Source: Saccharospirillum sp. MSK14-1 (lineage in GTDB: Bacteria; Pseudomonadota; Gammaproteobacteria; Pseudomonadales; Natronospirillaceae). From it: a stretch of DNA of 64,000 nt. Both the position numbers and the translations under genes were made by a program. The notes under the pieces are model-generated. The model was given only the letters and a program-made list of their open reading frames with translations. It was not told where the DNA came from and did no database searches. Shown here one piece after another: positions 36,991 through 46,785 of the stretch (positions within the stretch are counted from its first letter, which is position 1; each line of letters starts with the position of its first letter). The stretch is from contig NZ_MIES01000033.1 of NCBI RefSeq assembly GCF_003054965.1, positions 1,302,001 to 1,366,000 on the forward strand, in the 5' to 3' direction.

Positions 36991-37176
36991 AACCTGCCTC
37001 TCTTATTCAAGGTTGGATCGCGCCCGGCAAAATGCCGGAAGAATGCTGAGCGAAACATACTGAGGGGGCTGGCTGCTGTCAACGCGAAGCCCGCCGTTAT
37101 GGGCTTTGCGCCCAAATTCGCTCTGTGATTTTTTTGCAAGAAGCTGTTTCACTGCATCACCACAGATGACAGCCAT

Positions 37177-37202
37177 AAAAAAAGCAGCCGAAGCTGCTTT
37201 TT
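37177..37202 (-). terminator. Terminator of the rpsP-rplS operon
   Basis: AAAAAGCAGC (37179-37188) pairs with GCTGCTTTTT (37193-37202) around CGAA; on the minus strand the stem ends in a T-run. It lies 20 bp after the rplS stop. The T/A flanks on both sides make it potentially bidirectional. Confidence 0.93.
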
Positions 37203-37221
37203 GGGAAACATCGATCCAGGC

Positions 37222-37587
37222 TTAGCCTTTGCGGTCGATGCGTTCCTTGATGCGAGCAGACTTACCAGAACGCTCACGCAAGTAGTACAGCTTGGCCTGA
37301 CGAACCGCACCGCGACGCTTGACTTCAATGCTGTCAACCAACGGTGAGTAAGTCTGGAAGGTACGCTCAACGCCAACACCGCTGGAAATTTTGCGAACGG
37401 TGAAAGCGGAGTTCAAACCCCGGTTACGCTTACCAATGACCACACCTTCGAACGCCTGCAGACGCTCACGGTCACCTTCTTTTACTTTGACCTGTACAAC
37501 GACAGTGTCACCCGGGCCAAAGGCCGGGATTTCTTTATTCATCTGTTCAGCTTCAAGCTGCTGAATAATCAAATTGCTATTGCTCAT
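37222..37587 (-). CDS. rplS: Ribosomal protein L19
   Basis: 121 residues from the second of two adjacent ATG codons (37587; the first is 37590). Typical L19 body: [30 protein letters not shown]. It sits at the 30S/50S interface. Its start overlaps the trmD stop. Confidence 0.98.
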   Translation of the reverse strand: MSNSNLIIQQLEAEQMNKEIPAFGPGDTVVVQVKVKEGDRERLQAFEGVVIGKRNRGLNSAFTVRKISSGVGVERTFQTYSPLVDSIEVKRRGAVRQAKLYYLRERSGKSARIKERIDRKG

Positions 37588-38374
37588 CACTCCGCTCCTG
37601 ATCTATCGCGCGAGTCAAAAACTCATCCAAAAGCGCCTGCTGTTCTGCGTTAAGTATCTTATCAGCCAACAGGTCCGGTCTTCTTTGCCAGGTGCGCCCT
37701 AATGCTTGTTGCAATCGCCAGCGACGAATGTCGTCGTGGTGACCACTGAGCAAAACCGGCGGCACCGCTCGGCCATCCAATACTTCAGGCCTGGTGTAAT
37801 GCGGACAATCCAACAACCCATCGGTGAATGAATCTTCCTCGGCAGAGGCTTCGTGCCCCAATACGCCGGGAACCTGACGACCAATGGCGTCGATAAACGC
37901 CTGAGCGGCCAGTTCGCCGCCGCTGAGTACAAAATCGCCCAGCGACCACTCTTCATCCACTTCCGTCTCGATGACTCTTTCGTCAATGCCTTCGTAGCGG
38001 CCACAGACGAAAATCAGGTGACGGTGATTGCGCAGTTCATTCACCCCGTTTTGGTCCAGCCGGCGGCCTTGTGGCGAAAGGTAGATCACCTTTGCCTGAT
38101 TGCCGCTGGAGGCCTTGGCGGCCTGAATGGCGTCGCGCAATGGCTGCACCTTCATCAGCATTCCGGGGCCACCGCCAAACGGTCGGTCGTCCACGGTACG
38201 GTGCTTGTCGTGGGTGTAATCGCGCGGGTTCCATAACCCGACTTCAATCAACCCGTTTTGCACCGCCCTTCCGATGACGCCTTGCCGTAAAAACGGTTCG
38301 AACATCTCCGGAAAAAGGCTGACCAGCCCGAACCAAGCTTTCGGTTCGGCTGTTCGAGACAGTTCCGTTGTCAA
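37577..38374 (-). CDS. trmD: tRNA (guanine-37-N1)-methyltransferase
   Basis: 265 residues. SPOUT knot residues appear in [11 protein letters not shown], with an earlier R-Y-E-G-I-D-E-R-V. It methylates G37 of tRNAs reading CNN codons and prevents frameshifting. Overlaps: 4 bp with rimM upstream and 11-14 bp with rplS downstream. Confidence 0.98.
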   Translation of the reverse strand: MTTELSRTAEPKAWFGLVSLFPEMFEPFLRQGVIGRAVQNGLIEVGLWNPRDYTHDKHRTVDDRPFGGGPGMLMKVQPLRDAIQAAKASSGNQAKVIYLSPQGRRLDQNGVNELRNHRHLIFVCGRYEGIDERVIETEVDEEWSLGDFVLSGGELAAQAFIDAIGRQVPGVLGHEASAEEDSFTDGLLDCPHYTRPEVLDGRAVPPVLLSGHHDDIRRWRLQQALGRTWQRRPDLLADKILNAEQQALLDEFLTRAIDQERSDEQ

Positions 38375-38910
38375 AATTCCGGGTCCCAGTCGACCAGAAT
38401 GCGACCTGCTTCGAGATCGATATCCTGGACGTAGACATCCGGTACGTACGGGATTAAACGCTGCTGACGATCAACACTGTCGGCATCGCCTTTGACGACC
38501 AATACATCGTTGCCGCCGCCCGCACTCATTAAATGATCCACTTTACCCAGTCTGACGCCCGTGGCGTTTTCAACCTTCAAACCTTCCAGTTCGTACCAGT
38601 AGTACTCACCTTCAGGCAGTTCCGGCAAAAACTCCTCCGGGACAGCGATGTCGGCTCCGCAGTAGCGGCGGGCTTCGTCGCGGTCATCGCAGCCGGCGAT
38701 ATGGGCAACCATGCCCTTGCCGTGACTGCGTCCCTTGTCGATTTCGACGTGGGTCCAGTTGCCACCCAGGTTCAGCATCCACTCGCCATACTCGAGGATG
38801 CGATCCATCGGTTCGGTGTAAGAATAGATTTTCACCCATCCTTTAATACCGTACACCGATGAGACTTTACCCAGGACAACCATCTTGTCCGGTGTTTCCG
38901 GCGTCATCAT
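38371..38910 (-). CDS. rimM: 16S rRNA processing protein RimM
   Basis: 179 residues. N-terminal RimM domain ([17 protein letters not shown]) and C-terminal PRC-like barrel (E-Y-Y-W-Y-E-L, and the closing I-L-V-D-W-D-P-E-F). It assists maturation of the 30S head. Two adjacent ATG codons (38910, 38907) are possible starts. It follows rpsP by 19 bp. Confidence 0.97.
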   Translation of the reverse strand: MMTPETPDKMVVLGKVSSVYGIKGWVKIYSYTEPMDRILEYGEWMLNLGGNWTHVEIDKGRSHGKGMVAHIAGCDDRDEARRYCGADIAVPEEFLPELPEGEYYWYELEGLKVENATGVRLGKVDHLMSAGGGNDVLVVKGDADSVDRQQRLIPYVPDVYVQDIDLEAGRILVDWDPEF

Positions 38911-38929
38911 TCAGGCCTTGTCGTACGAA

Positions 38930-39181
38930 TCAGGCCTGGGCCTTCTGATAGTCTTTCAACAGCTGGGCGACACGATCAGACGTCTGTGCACCTTTGCCCT
39001 GCCAGTACTCTACCCGCTCCAGGGCGACGCGCAGGCGTTCTTCCTGGCCACGAGCGATAGGGTTGAAAAAGCCAACGCGCTCGATGAAACGGCCATCGCG
39101 GGCGTTGCGGCTGTCAGCGACGGTAATGTGGTAAAACGGGCGCTTCTTGGAACCACCCCGTGAGAGTCGAATGACGACCAT
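38930..39181 (-). CDS. rpsP: Ribosomal protein S16
   Basis: 83 residues from ATG 39181, set by a perfect AGGAGG and the conserved opening [10 protein letters not shown]. The chain contains [13 protein letters not shown] and F-N-P-I. First gene of rpsP-rimM-trmD-rplS; its 220-bp upstream region, shared with the ffh 3' side, should contain the operon promoter. Confidence 0.98.
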   Translation of the reverse strand: MVVIRLSRGGSKKRPFYHITVADSRNARDGRFIERVGFFNPIARGQEERLRVALERVEYWQGKGAQTSDRVAQLLKDYQKAQA

Positions 39182-39401
39182 TCGCGTCCTCCTGTTGCGG
39201 GCAAGCTTTGAAATCACCTGCCGTTTTGGATCTCCAGAGGGATTACCTCTGAATGCGGAAAGACCGTTCGAAAACCGCTTTCCTAACCCAAAGTGAAACG
39301 AAAACCAGGCCCACCCCGGTTTTCAAGGCCGCGAAATTATACGTTTGAGAGTTCAAAAAGCAAGGATGACGGGGGTCGGACGACCCCGTCAGAGGTTAGA
39401 A

Positions 39402-40829
39402 TTAACCGAAAGGACCGCGGCCACCCGCACCGGGGAAACCACCGGGTGGCAAACCGCCACCGGGCATTTGACCACCGCCAGGCATCTGACCGCCGCCCAT
39501 GGCGCGCATCATCTTGGCCATACCGCCCTTCTTGCCGGCTTTTTTCATCATCTTGGACATGTTTTTGTGCTGCTTGAGCAAACGGTTAATGTCTTGAATC
39601 TGCGTACCGGAACCCGCTGCGATACGGCGTTTGCGTGAGCCGTTAATCTTATCCGGGAAGCGACGTTCCAGCGGCGTCATCGAATCAATAATCACGCCCA
39701 TCTGCTTAAACTGCTTTTCCGCACCCTGCATCTGACTGACTGCAGCGCCCATCTGGCCCATGCCCGGCAGTTTGTCGACCATACCCATCATGCCGCCCAT
39801 ATTGTCCATCTGGCGCAGTTGCTCGCGAAAGTCTTCCAGATCAAAGCCTTTGCCTTTCTGCAGCTTCTTGGCAAGTTGCTCGGCTTTGTCTTTATCAACC
39901 TTGCGCTCGACTTCTTCGATCAGCGACATCACGTCGCCCATGTCGAGAATGCGCGAAGCGACGCGGTCTGGGTAGAACGGTTCCAAGGCATCGGCTTTTT
40001 CACCGACCCCCATAAACTTGATCGGTTTGCCGGTAATATGACGCACCGACAAGGCCGCACCGCCGCGGGCATCACCATCGGTTTTCGACAGCACTACACC
40101 CGTCAACGGCAGGGCATCACTGAACGCCTTGGCGGTGTTGGCGGCGTCCTGACCGGTCATGGCATCGACGACGAACAGCGTTTCGATCGGCTTCACTGCT
40201 TTATGCAGCGCCTTGATCTCATCCATCATCTCGCTGTCGACAGCCAGGCGACCGGCGGTATCGACCAAGACAACATCCACCGCCTGCTTGCGAGCGGCAT
40301 CGATGGCGCCCTTGGCAATCGCCACCGGTTTCTGTTTTTCATCGCTGGGATGGAACAGCGCGCCGACTTCACCAGCCAGGGTTTCCAGCTGTTTGATCGC
40401 CGCCGGCCGGTAAACGTCGGCCGAGACCACCATGACTTTCTTTTTCTCGCGTTCTTTTAAGAAGCGCGCCAGCTTGGCAACGGTGGTGGTTTTACCCGCA
40501 CCTTGCAGACCGGCCATCAAAATAACCGCTGGCGGCTGGGTGTTCAGCGCTAATGGCTCGCCGGTTTCGCCCATCACCCGCTCAAGTTCGGATTGCACCA
40601 CCTTGAGGAATTGCTGGCCTGGATTCAGCGCCTGAGAGACTTCCTGACCAACCGCGCGCTCACGCACGCCATCGATAAAATCTTTAACGACGGGTAATGC
40701 AACATCCGCTTCGAGCAATGCCATCCGCACTTCGCGCAGTGTGGCCTTGATGTTGTCTTCGGTCAGTTTGGACTGACCGGAAATTTGTTTCAGCGTCTGG
40801 GAAAGACGGTCGGTGAGGCTCTTAAACAT
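39402..40829 (-). CDS. ffh: Signal recognition particle GTPase Ffh
   Basis: 475 residues. N domain, G domain with G-L-Q-G-A-G-K-T-T-T, D-T-A-G-R-L and K-T-D-G-D, then a Met-rich M domain and an unusually Gly/Met/Pro-rich tail with two G-G-G-Q-M-P copies. It binds 4.5S RNA and signal sequences for membrane targeting. Divergent from the CcsA-like gene with 183 bp between. Confidence 0.98.
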   Translation of the reverse strand: MFKSLTDRLSQTLKQISGQSKLTEDNIKATLREVRMALLEADVALPVVKDFIDGVRERAVGQEVSQALNPGQQFLKVVQSELERVMGETGEPLALNTQPPAVILMAGLQGAGKTTTVAKLARFLKEREKKKVMVVSADVYRPAAIKQLETLAGEVGALFHPSDEKQKPVAIAKGAIDAARKQAVDVVLVDTAGRLAVDSEMMDEIKALHKAVKPIETLFVVDAMTGQDAANTAKAFSDALPLTGVVLSKTDGDARGGAALSVRHITGKPIKFMGVGEKADALEPFYPDRVASRILDMGDVMSLIEEVERKVDKDKAEQLAKKLQKGKGFDLEDFREQLRQMDNMGGMMGMVDKLPGMGQMGAAVSQMQGAEKQFKQMGVIIDSMTPLERRFPDKINGSRKRRIAAGSGTQIQDINRLLKQHKNMSKMMKKAGKKGGMAKMMRAMGGGQMPGGGQMPGGGLPPGGFPGAGGRGPFG

Positions 40830-41012
40830 CTCGCTTTCCGTGGGGATTCAAAAGATTCGGCAGTATAACAGGGCACCGGCTGCGTCTCTATGATGGTGAC
40901 GGTCAAAGCAACCTCAAGTGGAGTTTGGGAACCGCTATCATTTGTGCGAAACTAGCGGCTTCGTCATCCTGTATCCCTTTCGGTTGCGACCGAACTGTGA
41001 GGACCTTTCCGA

Positions 41013-41807
41013 ATGCTGATCTGGCTTGCCATTCTGGGCTATCTCGTCAGTGGCCTGGTCGCCCTGACTGGCTTATATCGTGTGCAGTTGCCGAATCGCC
41101 AGTGGTTGTTCTGGCCAGCGGTGATCGGTGCCATGGCACACCTGTCGACACTGGCGTCAGAAATTCTGGTTTCCGGCGCTTTACAGATCAGTTTTTTGAA
41201 TGCGGCTTCCGTTATCACCTTTTTTGTCATCTCCGCCTTACTGATCAGCGGCTGGTCAAAACCGCTGCACAGTCTGTTTGCGTTCGCCCTTCCGGCAGCC
41301 GCAGTGATTATGATTGTCGCAGTATTAGCACCGGATGCCTCTTCTCCCCGCCTGTACCGTACCGGCGTGGTCTTGCATGTTTTCCTGTCGATGCTGGCTT
41401 ATTCGGTCATTACCATCGCTACCTTATTAGCCGTGCTGCTCGGTGCTCAGAACCGTCAACTGCATAACCACGCTCTGGACAGCCGGCTGAACCGTTTTCT
41501 GCCACCGCTGCAGACTATGGAACGGCTGTTGTTTGAATGGTTGATGATCGGTTTTATTCTGCTGACCGCAGCCATCATTTCTGGCGGGCTGTTCATTGAA
41601 AACATCTTCGCTCAGCATCTGATGCATAAAACCGTACTGACTCTGGTGGCCTGGGGCTTTTTTGCCACCTTGCTGTTTGGTCATTTTCACCTGGGTTGGC
41701 GCGGTGCTTTAGCCAGTCGACTGACGATCTTCGGATTTGTGTTTTTGATGCTGGCTTTCTTCGGTTCTAAGTTCGTTCTTGAATACTTATTGCATCAATA
41801 CGCCTAA
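41013..41807 (+). CDS. ypjD: CcsA/YpjD-like inner-membrane protein
   Basis: 264 residues, about eight membrane helices, with the cytochrome-c-assembly (CcsA) pattern: H-V-F-L-S-M-L-A-Y in the middle and a late H-K-T-V-L-T-L-V-A-W-G-F-F. The gene order ffh-ypjD-corB is conserved in gammaproteobacteria. The family has been linked to magnesium-related membrane functions together with CorB-type proteins; heme handling is the other option. Confidence 0.9.
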   Translation: MLIWLAILGYLVSGLVALTGLYRVQLPNRQWLFWPAVIGAMAHLSTLASEILVSGALQISFLNAASVITFFVISALLISGWSKPLHSLFAFALPAAAVIMIVAVLAPDASSPRLYRTGVVLHVFLSMLAYSVITIATLLAVLLGAQNRQLHNHALDSRLNRFLPPLQTMERLLFEWLMIGFILLTAAIISGGLFIENIFAQHLMHKTVLTLVAWGFFATLLFGHFHLGWRGALASRLTIFGFVFLMLAFFGSKFVLEYLLHQYA

Positions 41808-41895
41808 ATCCGATCAAAGCGCGCGGCATTGCTTGACAGAGGGGTGACCGCGCCGCTAAAAAGCACTTTCTATTGGTGACTGAGGTTTTTACCCC

Positions 41896-43176
41896 TTGAA
41901 CGAGCTCCCCCTAGGCCTGCTTTTTGTCTTGCTGGGCCTGCTGCTGCTTTGTTCCGCTTTCTTCTCGAGCTCGGAAACCGGCATGTTGTCACTCAACCGC
42001 TACCGTCTCCGTCACCTGGCCAACGAAGGTCATCGCTCCGCGAGCCTGGCCCAACGTCTGCTGGAAAAGCCCGACCGTCTGATCAGTACCATTCTGATCG
42101 GTAACAACCTGGTCAATATTGCCGCGGCCTCACTGGCCACCATCATCGCTATTCGGCTGCTACCAACGCAGCAGGATCTGGCGTTGGCGCTGTCGACGAT
42201 ATTGCTGACGTTGGTGGTACTGATTTTCGCAGAAGTCACGCCCAAGACGCTGGCACAACGCTATCCCGAACAGATTGCCTTCCCGTTCTCCTTTGTACTG
42301 CGGCCCTTGATGTTCGCGCTGGCACCGGCGATCTGGCTGGTTAACCTCTTCGTTAACAGTCTGTTCTGGCTGTTCCGCGTTGGCCGCACCGGCGACAGCA
42401 GCGATGCGCTCTCGGCAGAAGAATTAAAAACTCTGGTCAACGAATCCGGCGAGATGCTGCCACCGCAGCGTCAGAACATGCTGCTGGGTATTCTTGAGCT
42501 GGAAAACGTCACCGTTGATGACATCATGGTGCCGCGCAATGAAGTCAGTGGTGTCGATATGGAAGCCGATGTCGACACCATTGCCGACCAGATTCGCCGC
42601 ACCGATTACACCCGCTTCCCGCTCTACAAAGGCGACCTGGATAAAGTCATCGGCATTTTGCACATCCGCGATGCGGCTGAATTCCTCTACGCCGATGAAC
42701 CCTCCAAGGTCATGCTGACGAAAGCGGCGAAAGATCCCTACTTCGTGCCGGAAAACACCCCGCTGCATACGCAGTTGATCAACTTCCAGACCCAGCAATT
42801 GCGCATGGGACTGGTAGTTGACGAATACGGTGACATTCAGGGTTTGGTAACGCTGGAAGATTTGCTGGAAGAGATCGTCGGCGAATTCACCACCGACATT
42901 GCCAACTCCAATAAAGAAATCCATCCGCAGCGAGATGGTTCTTATGTCATCGACGGCACCGCCAACATCCGTGAAATCAATCGCGCCCTGGCCTGGGAAC
43001 TACCGACTGACGGCCCGAAAACGCTGAACGGCCTGGTACTGGAACACGTCGAGGACATTCCGGATGCCAACCTGTCGATTAAAATCGATCGCTACCTGAT
43101 CGAGATTCTGCAAATCAAAGACAATGCCGTCATTGCTGCCCGAGTTCGGGAAATGCCCTTGAACCGGGCGCGCTGA
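41896..43176 (+). CDS. CorB/YfjD-type CNNM family membrane protein
   Basis: 426 residues from a TTG start (41896) with TGAGG about ten bases upstream. Three to four helices of DUF21/CNNM (S-A-F-F-S-S-S-E-T-G at the start; N-N-L-V-N-I-A-A-A-S), two CBS domains (about 200-320; V-P-R-N-E-V and G-L-V-T-L-E-D-L-L-E-E-I-V-G-E), and a C-terminal CorC_HlyC domain. Probably part of magnesium or cobalt homeostasis. Confidence 0.93.
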   Translation: MNELPLGLLFVLLGLLLLCSAFFSSSETGMLSLNRYRLRHLANEGHRSASLAQRLLEKPDRLISTILIGNNLVNIAAASLATIIAIRLLPTQQDLALALSTILLTLVVLIFAEVTPKTLAQRYPEQIAFPFSFVLRPLMFALAPAIWLVNLFVNSLFWLFRVGRTGDSSDALSAEELKTLVNESGEMLPPQRQNMLLGILELENVTVDDIMVPRNEVSGVDMEADVDTIADQIRRTDYTRFPLYKGDLDKVIGILHIRDAAEFLYADEPSKVMLTKAAKDPYFVPENTPLHTQLINFQTQQLRMGLVVDEYGDIQGLVTLEDLLEEIVGEFTTDIANSNKEIHPQRDGSYVIDGTANIREINRALAWELPTDGPKTLNGLVLEHVEDIPDANLSIKIDRYLIEILQIKDNAVIAARVREMPLNRAR

Positions 43177-43232
43177 ACCAATTTTCACCCGGGCGCGTAT
43201 GGGAATGGGTCCACCCTAAACGGGAGTCCGCC

Positions 43233-43655
43233 ATGCGTTCCCTGCTTCTCCTCCTGCTGTGCTGCCAGCTACTGGCAGCCGGCGTCCAGGCTGAGGACAG
43301 TGACAATGCCCTGGAAGACCAATTCCGCAATCTGATCACCCAGCAACTGAGCGCACTGCGCAGCGGCGATGCCGAAGCGGCCTGGGCCTGGGCGCACCCC
43401 AACATCAAAGGCCGCTTTCTGACGGCCGATCGTTTTTACACCATGATCGCGCGCCAGTATCAGCCATTAACCGAATTCAGTGTCATTCGCTTCAGAGAGC
43501 TGGAAGCCGCTGGAGACAACTGGATGTTACCGGTCTGGCTCCGCACCGACGACGATCAGCAATACCTCGCGGTCTACGTGCTCAGCGAAACCAACCAGGG
43601 TGAATGGCGCATCGCCGGCTGTCAGTTGGCCGAGTATCAGCCGCCGGGTATATGA
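43233..43655 (+). CDS. DUF4864 secreted protein
   Basis: 140 residues. A signal peptide (about 1-20, G-V-Q-A) precedes a cystatin/NTF2-like fold with A-W-A-W-A-H-P-N-I-K and L-P-V-W-L-R-T-D-D-D, the DUF4864 pattern. Function unknown. It lies between the CorB-like gene (56 bp) and trmJ (66 bp). Confidence 0.82.
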   Translation: MRSLLLLLLCCQLLAAGVQAEDSDNALEDQFRNLITQQLSALRSGDAEAAWAWAHPNIKGRFLTADRFYTMIARQYQPLTEFSVIRFRELEAAGDNWMLPVWLRTDDDQQYLAVYVLSETNQGEWRIAGCQLAEYQPPGI

Positions 43656-43721
43656 GCCGGATGATTGAGACAACGCCCGTGTTAAACTGCGCGACCCCGT
43701 GATCAACCCCAAGGCGTTTTC

Positions 43722-44447
43722 ATGTCTCTCAATATCCGCATCGTCCTGGTCCAGACCTGGCATCCTGGCAACATTGGTGCCGCCGCACGCGCCATGAAAA
43801 ACATGGGGCTGGAGCAATTGGTTCTGGTTAATCCGATCGATTTCCCCTCGGATGAAGCGTACAACCGGGCCGGTCAGGCGACCGATCTGCTCGATCACGC
43901 CAGGGTAGTATCAAGCCTTGATGAAGCCATCGCCGATTGTGGTCTGGTGGTTGCCACCAGCGCCCGCGAACGCAGTATTCGATTACCGGCTCTGTCAGCC
44001 GAAGCATGTGGACAAGAAGCCGTAACCCGCCAGCACGATGCACCGGTTGCTCTGGTCTTTGGCCGCGAACGGATGGGCCTGCACAACGATGACATTCAGC
44101 GTTGCCACGCCCAGGTGAATATTGACGCCAACCCGGACTACCCGGTGTTGAACCTCAGTCAGGCGGTCCAGTTATTGAGTTACGAAGTGTTTAAAGCCGC
44201 GCAAAGTGAAACAGCCAATAACATTGAAACGCCCTACCCACTGCATGCTGATTTGGAACGTTTCTACGATCATCTGGGCGAAACACTGGGCGACATTGGT
44301 TTTCTGAACCCAGCCCACCCAGGACAGGCACTGGATCATCTGCGCGCACTGTTTCGTCGTGCCCAGCCGACCGCCAAAGAATTGCGCCTGCTGCGAGGTG
44401 TGCTCAGTGCCGCTCAACAGGCTTCCAAAGATCAGCCTTCTGGCTGA
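43722..44447 (+). CDS. trmJ: tRNA (cytidine/uridine-2'-O-)-methyltransferase TrmJ
   Basis: 241 residues. SPOUT methylase: I-V-L-V-Q-T-W-H-P-G-N-I-G-A-A-A-R-A near the start, V-F-G-R-E-R-M-G-L, and N-L-S-Q-A-V-Q in the knot. It methylates the ribose at position 32 of tRNAs. The 3' end overlaps maiA (convergent) by 16 bp. Confidence 0.95.
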   Translation: MSLNIRIVLVQTWHPGNIGAAARAMKNMGLEQLVLVNPIDFPSDEAYNRAGQATDLLDHARVVSSLDEAIADCGLVVATSARERSIRLPALSAEACGQEAVTRQHDAPVALVFGRERMGLHNDDIQRCHAQVNIDANPDYPVLNLSQAVQLLSYEVFKAAQSETANNIETPYPLHADLERFYDHLGETLGDIGFLNPAHPGQALDHLRALFRRAQPTAKELRLLRGVLSAAQQASKDQPSG

Positions 44448-45067
44448 TGTCGACTCGGCTCGGCCTGCACAAACGCCGGTTGAGCGGTAGCGTGCTGATA
44501 GATGCGCTGCAAGCGCGGCCAGGCATCCAACGCAATGTCATTACGCACAGCGTTATACATCTGCGGAATCAGCAGCACATCGACCATGGTCAGCTGATTG
44601 CGATAGAACCACTGACCACTGCCGAAGCAGGCCGCCTGGGTTTCCAGCGCATTCAAACCCGTTTCAATCCAATGCCGATTCCAATCACTGACCTCGGCTT
44701 CGCTGGCCTGGAACTGTGAACGCACTCGGTTAAGCACCCGCAAATTATTCAACGGATGGATGTCGCACCCGATGTCCTGACACAAGGCGCGAACGTCAGC
44801 TCTTGCCACTGGATCGTTCGGCAACAAGGGTGGATTCGGATAAATCTCATCCAGGTATTCCAGAATCGCCATCGACTGCCGCACCAAGCCAGGCTCTAAT
44901 TCCAGAGACGGCACCAGACCGGCCGGATTCACCGCTCGATAAGCAGTGCTGTGCTGCTCACCCGCGCGCAGCTCAATGGGAACCTGTTGCGCGTCGACGC
45001 CTTTCAGTGCCAGACCGATGCGCACCCGGTATGCCGCGGATGAACGCCAATAATGATAGAATTTCAT
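44432..45067 (-). CDS. maiA: Maleylacetoacetate isomerase (zeta-class GST)
   Basis: 211 residues. Glutathione site S-S-A-A-Y-R-V-R at 9-16, N-P-A-G-L-V-P-S-L, and the zeta-class helix D-I-G-C-D-I-H-P-L-N-N-L-R-V-L. It converts maleylacetoacetate to fumarylacetoacetate in tyrosine/homogentisate breakdown. It lies 21 bp after a TyrR-type regulator gene on the same strand, which supports that pathway. The other homogentisate genes are not in this window. Confidence 0.93.
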   Translation of the reverse strand: MKFYHYWRSSAAYRVRIGLALKGVDAQQVPIELRAGEQHSTAYRAVNPAGLVPSLELEPGLVRQSMAILEYLDEIYPNPPLLPNDPVARADVRALCQDIGCDIHPLNNLRVLNRVRSQFQASEAEVSDWNRHWIETGLNALETQAACFGSGQWFYRNQLTMVDVLLIPQMYNAVRNDIALDAWPRLQRIYQHATAQPAFVQAEPSRHQPEG

Positions 45068-45088
45068 GGGTTTCTCCTGGTCGCTGAC

Positions 45089-46651
45089 TCAGTCTGTGCG
45101 ACTGTGCTTGCCAATGCCGTACTCGCGCAACTTATTAGCGATGGCCGTGTGTGAAACACCCAGTTTCTTTCCCAATTGCCGACTGCTGGGATAAGCCGGA
45201 TACAGTCGACGCAGCAGTTGGGATTCAAAGCGTTTCATCACTTCATCAAGCGTGCCTTCAAAGTGCTCATCGACATAACCCCAGCCACTGGAATAACTGG
45301 GTAATTGCAAATGCTCGGGTTCCAGAACGTCGTCTTCCGCCAATGAAACCGCGCGCAACAACGCATTTTCCATCTGCCGCACATTTCCCGGCCAGGGATA
45401 TTGCTGCAGCGCATTCTGACAGGCGCGTGAGATACGAATCCGGCGGCGCTGGGGCTCAGCAAAGCGAGCAATAAAGCGCTCAGCCATCGGCAGAATATCG
45501 TTTTTACGGTCGCGCAGAGCCGGAATGTGCAGCGCCAGAACGTTCAATCGATAGTAAAGATCTTCACGGAAAGTCCCGTCACGGCACAGTGCCAACAGGT
45601 CTTTTTGCGTCGAGCAGATAATACGGACATCGGCGGTAAATTCCTGTTCGTCACCCACCCGGCGATAAGTGCCGTCCTGCATCAGCCGTAAAAACTTCGA
45701 TTGCAGTACCTTCGACATATCGCCAATTTCGTCGAGAAACACCGTGCCACCTTCGGCCAGTTCGACGATGCCTTTTTTCGCTTGAGTCGCACCTTCAAAT
45801 GCGCCAGCGGCATAACCAAAGAGTTCGCTTTCAGCCACGCTGTCGGGCATGGCGGCACAATTCAGCACCAACAAGGGTTTGTCTTTGCGCAGGCTGTGCT
45901 GATGACAAGATTTCGCCAGCAACTCCTTACCCGTGCCGGTTTCGCCAGTGATCAACAATGGCGCATCCAGACCCGACATGCGCTTAGCCTGACGAATTAC
46001 CTTTTTCATCGGCTGGCTTTCAGCGATCAGCAACTCAAACTCGCCGGCCTGCTGTTGATAAGCCGTAATCTGACGACCCAGGCGCTCGGGCGACTTAAAG
46101 GTGATCACCGCACCGGCAAAGTAATCGTCTTGCTCGGTATCGGTTTCGTTGGGTACCTGAATCGGATAAATATCGGCTAGAAAGGTACGACCTCGCAGTT
46201 GCAAATGCGCTGCGGTCGCACCGGGTTGTTCACTATTCAGCCAGTGGGTGAAGTTGAACCCTTTGACCCAGTTCTTCAGCAACTTGCCGTGCACTTCCGC
46301 TTCGGGCAATTGCAGAATATCGAGCGCGGCTTCATTGGCAATGACCACACTGCCCTGGCTATCGATTGAAACGACCGGCTCGGGCAGCGTTTTCAGCAAC
46401 GTCTGCATTTCCTGTTGTTCGCGTTCGCCAGGCAGATAAGGAATTAAGGAGACGTCCTGAATGCCGGGTATCAAACGGATTTCCGGCATCAGATGCTGAA
46501 ATTCATCAAACACGAGCGTCGGGAAATTCAGATAAATCCGGCCAGCGGGTTCTATTTCGATGCCTCTGAGATCGATCTGGTGTTGCACCAGAATATCCAG
46601 CACCTCAGCACAAATCCCCAGGCGCTCTTCGCATTCGATCTTGAGCCGCAT
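45089..46651 (-). CDS. tyrR: TyrR/PhhR-type transcriptional regulator
   Basis: 520 residues: N-terminal ACT (1-70), PAS (about 80-125), AAA+ (about 205-430; Walker A G-E-T-G-T-G-K-E), and a Fis-like helix-turn-helix at the end (L-G-V-S-H-T-A-I-A-N-K-L-R-E-Y-G). The loop that contacts sigma-54 reads G-A-F-E-G-A rather than G-A-F-T-G-A, so action with sigma-70, as for TyrR and PhhR, is expected. It senses aromatic amino acids and controls their transport, synthesis or breakdown. Confidence 0.93.
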   Translation of the reverse strand: MRLKIECEERLGICAEVLDILVQHQIDLRGIEIEPAGRIYLNFPTLVFDEFQHLMPEIRLIPGIQDVSLIPYLPGEREQQEMQTLLKTLPEPVVSIDSQGSVVIANEAALDILQLPEAEVHGKLLKNWVKGFNFTHWLNSEQPGATAAHLQLRGRTFLADIYPIQVPNETDTEQDDYFAGAVITFKSPERLGRQITAYQQQAGEFELLIAESQPMKKVIRQAKRMSGLDAPLLITGETGTGKELLAKSCHQHSLRKDKPLLVLNCAAMPDSVAESELFGYAAGAFEGATQAKKGIVELAEGGTVFLDEIGDMSKVLQSKFLRLMQDGTYRRVGDEQEFTADVRIICSTQKDLLALCRDGTFREDLYYRLNVLALHIPALRDRKNDILPMAERFIARFAEPQRRRIRISRACQNALQQYPWPGNVRQMENALLRAVSLAEDDVLEPEHLQLPSYSSGWGYVDEHFEGTLDEVMKRFESQLLRRLYPAYPSSRQLGKKLGVSHTAIANKLREYGIGKHSRTD

Positions 46652-46738
46652 TCACTGTCCCCACCGCGCTGTACGCATTCGTTTCCAGCGCGCTAAATTG
46701 CCGCAGGGTCGCTTTTTTGTCAACTGAGCTTTACAGCT

Positions 46739-46766
46739 AAAAAAAAACGGCCCGCAAGCGGACCGT
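46739..46766 (-). terminator. Terminator of the PAP2-glycosyltransferase operon
   Basis: ACGGTCCGC and GCGGGCCGT on the minus strand form a near-perfect stem (one mismatch) with a tight loop, followed by nine T (46747-46739). It starts 20 bp after the stop at 46786. Confidence 0.9.
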
Positions 46767-46785
46767 CTAATGATACTTACGAAAA

